Assembly: GCA_034408935.1 (NCBI GenBank)
Contig: DAOUMV010000018.1
Span: forward strand, 1-64,000
Source: DAOUMF01 sp034408935
GTDB lineage: Bacteria; Chloroflexota; Dehalococcoidia; SM23-28-2; RBG-16-64-32
Length of the DNA: 64,000 bases
Direction of reading: 5' to 3'
In this document: positions 58,601-64,000 of the stretch, one piece after another
Layout of the letters: every line of letters starts with the position of its first letter
Numbering within the stretch: the stretch's first letter is position 1
The notes under the pieces: generated by a model
The model's database searches: none
What the model saw: the letters and a program-made list of their open reading frames with translations, nothing else
What the model was told of the DNA's origin: nothing
Program-made: the position numbers and the translations under genes

Positions 58601-59770
58601 ATGACCACAGCCATCGAAGTCCACGGCGTCTGCGACGAGCGGTTCCGCGCCATCGAGCGCGCCTTCGCCGACAACTTCGCAACCTTCGGTGAGGTGGGCG
58701 CTGCCGTCGCCGTCATGGTCGACGGCGAGATGGTCGTCGACATCTGGGCCGGCCACGCCGACGCCGCCCGCACTCGCGCCTGGGAGCGCGACACCATCGT
58801 CAACGTCTACTCCACCACCAAGGGCATGGCCGCCGTCTGTGCCCACCGCCTCGTCGACCACGGGCTGCTGGACCTCGATGCCCCCGTGGCCAAGTACTGG
58901 CCCGAGTTCGCCCAGGCCGGCAAGGAGCAACTGCCGGTGCGCTACCTCCTCAACCACCGCGCCGGGCTGCCCGCGCTCAGGGACTTCGTGCCCCCCGGTT
59001 CGCTCTACGACTGGGACTTCATGACAGTGGCGCTGGCGAAGCAGGAGCCTTGGTGGGAGCCTGGCACCAAGCACGGCTACCATGCCCTGACGTTCGGCTG
59101 GCTCGTCGGCGAGGTCGTGCGACGGATCACTGGCAAGAGCCTCGGCACCTACTTCCGGGATGAGGTCGCGGAGCCGCTGGGCCTGGACTTCCACATTGGC
59201 CTGGCGGCGGAGCACGACGCGCGCACGGCGGCGATGATCCCAGCCCCCATCCCCCCGCCCGGCGAGGGCAATCCTATAGTCGAGATGCTCAGCAAGCCGG
59301 GATCTATGCAGTTCAAGGCGTTCGTCATGTCGCCCGACCTCATGAACCCGGGCCACGCCAACACTCGCGAGTGGCGGGCCGCCGAGATCCCCTCGGCTAA
59401 CGGCCACAGCGACGCCCGCGCCCTGGCCCGCCTCTACGGCGCCCTCGCTCGCGGCGGCGAGCTGGACGGCGTTGGCGTCCTCAGCCCGCCCGCCATCGAC
59501 CAAGCGATCGTGGAGCAGTCTTACGGTGAGGATGCCATCCTGCTGTTGCCGACGCGCATCGGCCTCGGCTTCATGCTCACCATGCCCGAGATGCAGCTCG
59601 GGCCGAACGAGCGCGTTTTCGGGCACCCCGGCATGGGCGGCTCCATCGGCTTCGCCGACCCCGACGCCAGGGTGGGCTTCGGCTACGTCATGAACAAGAT
59701 GCTCCTGCCGCCTGACCTAATCGACCCGCGCTGGCCGTCCTTGATCGACGCTCTGTACGATTCCCTGTAG
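58601..59770 (+). CDS. Beta-lactamase-fold serine hydrolase (EstB-type esterase)
   Basis: A 389-residue serine hydrolase of the penicillin-binding/class C beta-lactamase fold. The nucleophile S-x-x-K motif is STTKGMAAV (about residue 72), the second motif is likely in YHALTFGWLVGE, and the third triad appears as HPGMGGSIG in place of KTG. No signal peptide is seen, so it is probably a cytoplasmic esterase, not a beta-lactamase. The ATG at 58601 has AGGAGG five bases upstream; a start at 58577 is less likely. Confidence 0.9.
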   Translation: MTTAIEVHGVCDERFRAIERAFADNFATFGEVGAAVAVMVDGEMVVDIWAGHADAARTRAWERDTIVNVYSTTKGMAAVCAHRLVDHGLLDLDAPVAKYWPEFAQAGKEQLPVRYLLNHRAGLPALRDFVPPGSLYDWDFMTVALAKQEPWWEPGTKHGYHALTFGWLVGEVVRRITGKSLGTYFRDEVAEPLGLDFHIGLAAEHDARTAAMIPAPIPPPGEGNPIVEMLSKPGSMQFKAFVMSPDLMNPGHANTREWRAAEIPSANGHSDARALARLYGALARGGELDGVGVLSPPAIDQAIVEQSYGEDAILLLPTRIGLGFMLTMPEMQLGPNERVFGHPGMGGSIGFADPDARVGFGYVMNKMLLPPDLIDPRWPSLIDALYDSL

Positions 59771-59854
59771 AAGAGGCACCGAGGTGGGGTTGACTATGCG
59801 CATTGGGGCAAGGCGGTCTTGCCCAACGAAACGACCATGTAGGGGGAGAGCCTG

Positions 59855-60745
59855 ATGTGCCACTTGTGCGCTCAGCATGCGGGTCGAGACGAAAGGTGGT
59901 ACTTGAACTTCGAGAACTACCTGTTCAAGAAGATCTTCCCCACCCCGGAGGAGCAGCAGAAGGCGAAGGACGCCATGATCGCCACCTTCGCCGAGACGGA
60001 GTGGCGCTACAGCGAGAAGAAGTATGCCCGCAACCCGCAGTACCTGCAGGTCAGGGCTTCCTCCGGGTTCGGTGCCCAGATAGTAACCCTGGAGGAGACC
60101 CTCAAGATCCTCGAGATAGCCGAGGAGGCCACACGGCGCGAGGACAGCCTCGTCGTCGTTGGCCACTGCCCCTGCAAGCTGGTGTACCGCGGCACGCGGG
60201 ACTACGTGTGCATCGGTTTCGGCTTTCCGGTAACGACGTCCATGGAGGTCGCCTACGGGCGACTGCCCCGCGAGGGGCTGACGGAGTTCGGCGGTGCGGA
60301 GTGGCGGCAGCTGCGGCGCGACCTACGCAAGGGTGCCAAGGTCCCCCTCACGCTGGACGAGGCCGGCGATCTCCTGCGGGAGTGGGAGAGGAAGGGCCTG
60401 TGGCATCTCATCATGGGCCGGGGCCGCCTCCCTCTCATAGAGGCCATCTGCAACTGCGAGCGGCCCTACTGTATCTACTGGCGGTGGCGGGATGCATACG
60501 GCATACCCGACTACTGTCTCAAGGGGCACTACGTGGCCCGCATCAGGCCTGAGGCGTGCACTTCCTGCGGCGAGTGCATGCAGCAGTGCCAGTTCGGTGC
60601 CGTGCGCACTTCTGTGTGGGATCGCACCACCGTCGTGGATCCCACCAAGTGCTTCGGATGCGGCCTCTGTCGCATCGCCTGTGACTGCGACGCCATCGAG
60701 ATGGTCCCCCGACAGTCGATTCCCGTCGCTCGTGACCTGTGGTAG
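59855..60745 (+). CDS. 4Fe-4S protein with C-terminal ferredoxin domain
   Basis: A 296-residue protein. The N-terminus has a CxxC (MCHLCAQH), the middle contains scattered cysteines (GHCPCKLVYRG, CNCERPYCIYW), and the C-terminal 60 residues are a two-cluster ferredoxin: CTSCGECMQQCQFGA and CFGCGLCRIACDCDAIEMVPR. It resembles iron-sulfur proteins found with corrinoid or energy-conserving enzymes in anaerobes, but the specific family is not certain. It probably transfers electrons together with the ferredoxin encoded 18 bp downstream. Confidence 0.8.
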   Translation: MCHLCAQHAGRDERWYLNFENYLFKKIFPTPEEQQKAKDAMIATFAETEWRYSEKKYARNPQYLQVRASSGFGAQIVTLEETLKILEIAEEATRREDSLVVVGHCPCKLVYRGTRDYVCIGFGFPVTTSMEVAYGRLPREGLTEFGGAEWRQLRRDLRKGAKVPLTLDEAGDLLREWERKGLWHLIMGRGRLPLIEAICNCERPYCIYWRWRDAYGIPDYCLKGHYVARIRPEACTSCGECMQQCQFGAVRTSVWDRTTVVDPTKCFGCGLCRIACDCDAIEMVPRQSIPVARDLW

Positions 60746-60763
60746 CAGGCTGGGAGAAGGATC

Positions 60764-61078
60764 ATGGTGCAACAGCGAGAAGCCGCCGTCGAGATAACCA
60801 TCGACAAGGAGAAATGCCGTTACTCCTTGTACGATCCCCTGGGCTGCAAGCGCTGTCTTGAGGTCTGCCCAGTGGCGGTGTTTGCCACTCGCCCCATCCA
60901 CAAGCGAGACTTCTCCGTGCCCAAGGAGCAGAGGGTGGACCCCACCGTCTGGATCCTGACCACCACCTGGCCTGACTACTGCGACGGCTGCGGCGCCTGT
61001 CTCCGCGCCTGTGAGCAAGGCGCCATCACCATCACATTTGATGGTGTGGCTATCGATGCTGAAGGAGTCGGCGAGTAG
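60764..61078 (+). CDS. 4Fe-4S ferredoxin-like protein
   Basis: A 104-residue protein with two cluster motifs: CRYSLYDPLGCKRCLEVCPVAV (about residues 22-43), where a seven-residue stretch is inserted in the first CxxC, and CDGCGACLRACEQGAI. Spacing resembles ferredoxins that pair with larger Fe-S partners. It follows the 296-residue Fe-S protein by 18 bp and is probably its electron partner. Confidence 0.85.
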   Translation: MVQQREAAVEITIDKEKCRYSLYDPLGCKRCLEVCPVAVFATRPIHKRDFSVPKEQRVDPTVWILTTTWPDYCDGCGACLRACEQGAITITFDGVAIDAEGVGE

Positions 61079-61188
61079 GGCTGCCATGGAGCCCCCGCCG
61101 AGTACGCTAGGACCAAGACGTGCCGATCGCTGCGAGGTAACGGTAGTCTCTCGTGTCGGTCAACTCTCTCAGTAGCAGGGAAGGCGTC

Positions 61189-62142
61189 ATGTCGGACATC
61201 ACCCATCGGACCATCGATACCAACGGCATCAAGGTGCACATCGCCGAGGCGGGCCAGGGTCCGCTCGTCCTCCTCCTACACGGCTTCCCCGAGCTCTGGT
61301 ACTCCTGGCGCCACCAGCTTCCGGCGCTTGCCGCTGCCGGGTATCACGCCGTTGCGCCGGACGTGCGGGGCTACGGCGAAACCGATGCGCCTGCGGAAGT
61401 CGAGAGCTACACGATGCTCAACCACACCGCCGACGCCGTCGGCGTGTTGGATGCGCTCGGTGAGAGGACGGCGGTCGTGGTGGGCCATGACTGGGGTGCG
61501 CCGATGGCGTGGGATTGCGCACTGCTCTACCCGGAGCGCTTTCCGGCGGTCGTGGCTCTCAGCGTCCCCTACATCCCGCGCAGTCCCGCGCCTCCTACCC
61601 AGCTCCTGAAGCAGATGTTCGCCGACAACTTCTTCTACATGCTCTACTTTCAGAAGCCCGGCGTCGCCGAGGCCGAGCTTGAGGCCGACGTGCGAAGGAC
61701 GATGCGCGTTCTCCTCTACAACGCCTCGGGGGAAGGCCCGCAGGGGATCGGGCTCTCGCAGAAGCCGAAGGACGCCAAGCTCCTCGACGGCATGCCGGAG
61801 CCGGAGCGGATACCGTCATGGCTGACGGATGCCGACTTGGACTACTTCACGGGCGAGTTCGAGCGCACGGGCTTCCGTGGCGGCCTCAACAGGTACCGCA
61901 ACATGGATCGCGACTGGGAGGAACTACCCCAGCTCGCCGGCGCGAACGTACAGCAGCCCGCGCTCTTCATCACCGGCGACCGTGACCTCGTGCGCACGTT
62001 CTCCAGCATCGAGCCGATGAAGGCGAGCGTACCGAACCTGCGAGAGGTGGTCACGCTGGCTGGCTGCGGTCACTGGACGCAGCAGGAGCGCCCTGCGGAG
62101 GTCAACGGCGCCCTCATCGAGTTCCTTGGAGAGGTGTCTTAG
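61189..62142 (+). CDS. Epoxide hydrolase-like alpha/beta hydrolase
   Basis: A 317-residue alpha/beta hydrolase. HGFPELWYSW and the nucleophile elbow VVGHDWGAPMAW, with aspartate as nucleophile, are hallmarks of soluble epoxide hydrolases. Lid tyrosines may lie in FFYMLYFQKPG and LNRYRNM; the acid is in TGDRDLVR and the histidine in GCGHWTQQERP. It hydrolyses epoxides or halogenated compounds to diols. The ATG at 61189 has AGGGAAGG upstream. Confidence 0.92.
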   Translation: MSDITHRTIDTNGIKVHIAEAGQGPLVLLLHGFPELWYSWRHQLPALAAAGYHAVAPDVRGYGETDAPAEVESYTMLNHTADAVGVLDALGERTAVVVGHDWGAPMAWDCALLYPERFPAVVALSVPYIPRSPAPPTQLLKQMFADNFFYMLYFQKPGVAEAELEADVRRTMRVLLYNASGEGPQGIGLSQKPKDAKLLDGMPEPERIPSWLTDADLDYFTGEFERTGFRGGLNRYRNMDRDWEELPQLAGANVQQPALFITGDRDLVRTFSSIEPMKASVPNLREVVTLAGCGHWTQQERPAEVNGALIEFLGEVS

Positions 62143-62252
62143 GTTGCTCTCCCCGGCCGTCGCCCTCCAGCCGGTAGAGAGCCGTCTCCGCTGCCCAGTG
62201 TCGGAGCCTTTTCCGAACCCTGCAGGCTGATAGCTTGAACAGGAGTCCACAG

Positions 62253-62588
62253 ATGTCAGACAAACAGGCTCGCGCCTGCGCCGACGCCAAGGAGGAGCTC
62301 GACCGTATCGAGGGCGAACTGCGGGAGATGGCGGAGTTCTACTTCACGGTCGGGACCGCTCTCGAGCATTCCCCACCCCGCTTGGTGATCGCCAACAGTG
62401 ATCTCACTGAGCGCCCCGATATCGGGCCTCGCTGGATGGTGCCGTCGGTCGACTACCTCGTCTGGCCCGACAAGGAGACAGTCAAGGATAGGCTGAGCGA
62501 CTACTACAGGGCAGAGGAGGCTTACGCCAAGGCCTGGCGTGCCCTGCCAAGCGATGCCAGGAGCCAGTTCCCGCGGCCCAAGCGGTAA
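62253..62588 (+). CDS. Small soluble protein, unknown function
   Basis: A 111-residue protein with an N-terminal helix (ACADAKEELDRIEGELREMA), a middle section of mixed strands (PRLVIANSDLTERPDIGPRW) and a C-terminal helix (YYRAEEAYAKAWRALPS) followed by a proline- and lysine-rich end. No family is recognised and no signal or membrane segment is seen. The ATG at 62253 is preferred (AGGAGT nine bases upstream) over TTG at 62235. Monocistronic. Confidence 0.7.
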   Translation: MSDKQARACADAKEELDRIEGELREMAEFYFTVGTALEHSPPRLVIANSDLTERPDIGPRWMVPSVDYLVWPDKETVKDRLSDYYRAEEAYAKAWRALPSDARSQFPRPKR

Positions 62589-62627
62589 TCGTCCCGGGAG
62601 CGCCGAGCGGCTACACCTCGAGCCGCT

Positions 62628-62657
62628 TTGACGGCCGCCCCTTTCGCCGTTATGCTG
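62628..62657 (+). promoter_or_regulatory. Promoter of the hydroxyacid dehydrogenase gene
   Basis: TTGACG (62628-62633), an 18-nt C-rich spacer and TATGCT (62652-62657), of the same style as 46016. Confidence 0.6.
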
Positions 62658-62731
62658 GCCGCGTTGGCACAAGCCAGTGTTGGACGGAGATGCTGGGCAA
62701 GCATTCCCACGCGGGAAAACGGGAGTTGGTC

Positions 62732-63625
62732 ATGGCAGAAGCAGTCGAAAACGTAGCGTTCATCGGCCTGGGGCGGATGGGTACTGGAATGGCCCGCAAC
62801 ATCCTGAAGGCCGGATTCCGCCTGACCGTGTACAACCGCACGGCGGCGAAGATGCAACCGCTCGTCGATGAGGGTGCCGTCGGTGCCAGTTCGCCCAGGG
62901 AAGCGGTCGCTGCCGCCGACGCTGTGATCACGAGCCTCATGGATGACCAGTCGGTGTTGGACCTCGTCACCGGCGAGCAGGGGTTGATGGCGGGCCTGAA
63001 GGCGGGCGGCATCCACATTGGCACGACGACCGTCTCCCCCGGCCACGCCGCGCACTTGGCCGATCTGCACGCTGCCCACGGGAGCCACTACGTCGCAGCC
63101 CCCGTGGTCGGTCGACCGGATGTCGCCGAGGCCGGGCAACTGCGCACCTTCGTGGCCGGTGATCCAGAGGCGATCGCAAGGTGCGACAGCCTGTTCCGCG
63201 CCTATTGCCAGATGGTGGTCAACGTCGGCGAGAAGCAGCAGGTAGCCAGTAGCCTGAAGCTCGCCGTGAACTACATGGGCGTCTCCCTCATCGAGCTCAT
63301 GGGGCAGGTCTACGCCTTCGGGGAGAAGAGCGGCATCGATTCGCAGCACCTGAAGCTCGTCATGGCCACGATGTTCCCTCAGCCGCAACTGCAGGAGTAT
63401 GCGGAGCGAATCCGTACGAGGGACTTCGATGAGGTCGGTTTCGCCCTCGCCGGCGGGCTCAAGGACGTGGAGTTGATGCTGCAAGCCTCGACCGATACCC
63501 GGGTCGCTCTTCCCTACGCCAGCGTCATCCGGGACAAGTACCTGACCGCCATCGCCCACGGCATGGGGGACAGGGACTGGAGCGCGATCTACGAGGTCAC
63601 CAGGATGAACGCGGGCCTCGACTAG
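62732..63625 (+). CDS. 3-hydroxyisobutyrate dehydrogenase-like oxidoreductase
   Basis: A 297-residue beta-hydroxyacid dehydrogenase. The NAD(P) motif VAFIGLGRMGTGMARN starts at residue 8; DSQHLKLV and the catalytic lysine region KLAVNYMGVSLIELMGQ follow, with VGRPDVAEAGQL as the substrate loop. Glyoxylate/succinic semialdehyde reductases share this fold, so the substrate is uncertain. The ATG at 62732 is chosen for its family-typical opening and an upstream GGAGTTGG. Confidence 0.92.
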   Translation: MAEAVENVAFIGLGRMGTGMARNILKAGFRLTVYNRTAAKMQPLVDEGAVGASSPREAVAAADAVITSLMDDQSVLDLVTGEQGLMAGLKAGGIHIGTTTVSPGHAAHLADLHAAHGSHYVAAPVVGRPDVAEAGQLRTFVAGDPEAIARCDSLFRAYCQMVVNVGEKQQVASSLKLAVNYMGVSLIELMGQVYAFGEKSGIDSQHLKLVMATMFPQPQLQEYAERIRTRDFDEVGFALAGGLKDVELMLQASTDTRVALPYASVIRDKYLTAIAHGMGDRDWSAIYEVTRMNAGLD

Positions 63626-63645
63626 GCGAAGGGAGACCGTCCGCC

Positions 63646-64000
63646 ATGAGCGAGAGCAATGTCTCGTCCAAAGGCCGCCTCGCCTTCGGCGTCGCCCTGG
63701 GCGCGCTGGTCGCGTTCGTCGTAGCCCGCCGCCTGTTCGCGCCGCGGCGGATGCCCCACGCGGCCCTCTGGCGGCGCGTTCTGGCAGAGAAGCGCGGCGA
63801 GGCGGACGCCGACCGCCTCCTCGACCGTGCCCAGACCCGCTACGACAAGCTGTACGCCGAGCGGCCCCGCCCAGCCAGCCGCGCCTTGCGCTTCCACATC
63901 GAGCGCAGCATCCTGCCCGGCTTGGCCCTCTATCAGACCCTGCTCGAGAAAGGCGACGACCGGGACGCGGCCCTGTCCGAGATGGAATCCCTGTTGGCCC
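63646..64000 (+). CDS. Membrane-linked ATC hydrolase-like protein, 5' part
   Basis: A partial frame of 118 residues that runs off the window. An N-terminal membrane segment (about residues 12-28) and a basic stretch are followed by ADRLLDRAQTRYDKLYAERP and ILPGLALYQTLLEKGDDRD. The last two elements recall the L-2-amino-thiazoline-4-carboxylic acid hydrolase-like family (PF14196), in which an N-terminal helix bundle carries a similar LPGLAxYxxL motif. The catalytic part is missing. It begins 20 bp after the dehydrogenase and is probably in the same operon. Confidence 0.6.
   Translation, partial: MSESNVSSKGRLAFGVALGALVAFVVARRLFAPRRMPHAALWRRVLAEKRGEADADRLLDRAQTRYDKLYAERPRPASRALRFHIERSILPGLALYQTLLEKGDDRDAALSEMESLLA

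Overview
The window is 64 kb of GC-rich bacterial chromosome with no rRNA, no plasmid or phage backbone genes and no CRISPR array. Gene content suggests an uncultured member of the Chloroflexota, probably near Dehalococcoidia: split archaeal-type glutamate synthase, paired thiolase-like and DUF35 proteins, CaiB-type CoA transferase, URO-D-like protein, TIGR03847/DUF3090 protein, class III cyclase fusions and giant PAS regulators. This placement is an inference; no rRNA or ribosomal protein is present to test it.

Layout. 1-3.4 kb: the end of an EAL-domain protein, a sparse repeat-rich stretch with a 67-aa ORF and a lipoprotein, then a tRNA cluster (Asn, Gln, Leu, and a decayed Gly copy). 3.4-8.7 kb: a five-gene glutamate synthase operon with its own ferredoxin and FAD oxidoreductase. 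8.7-12.3 kb: three translationally coupled minus-strand genes (GHKL ATPase, unknown helical protein, sigma-region-4/HARE-HTH protein) beside tRNA-Gly; this looks like an undescribed conflict or regulatory system. 12.6-17.6 kb: acyl-CoA dehydrogenase, two DUF35 proteins and two thiolase-like proteins lacking the usual nucleophile. 17.7-23.3 kb: lipoamide dehydrogenase, E1 alpha, E1 beta, E2 and lipB. 23.3-30.6 kb: an ABC transporter with two very large FtsX-type permeases. 30.7-35.3 kb: a ten-PAS, one-GAF, LuxR regulator. 35.3-46 kb: CoA transferase, Rieske protein, URO-D-like protein, DUF3090 protein, quinone oxidoreductase-like protein, thiolase and a molybdopterin oxidoreductase. 46-50 kb: cyclase fusion, SnoaL-like protein and two probable selenoprotein genes. 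50-64 kb: housekeeping and hydrolase genes, including alanine dehydrogenase, RlmD, Maf, UvrD/PcrA, an epoxide hydrolase-like protein and 4Fe-4S proteins.

The most striking observation lies at 47978-49772. A MerB (organomercurial lyase)-like frame carries UGA at both catalytic-cysteine positions. The next gene, a DsbA-like thioredoxin-fold protein, carries UGA at the first cysteine of its CxxC motif (UPYC). Each of the three UGAs is followed by a perfect stem-loop at a SECIS-like distance. Conventional gene calling would split these two genes into fragments. Selenocysteine machinery is not in the window, so the reading depends on the rest of the genome.

Small palindromic repeats are common. 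Some lie in frame inside genes (uvrD, maf, lipB), and one 44-bp repeat pair flanks a GIY-YIG gene. Promoters are often TTGAC with a 17-nt C-rich spacer and TATGCT-like -10, and several genes have a -10 box so close to the start codon that leaderless transcription is likely.
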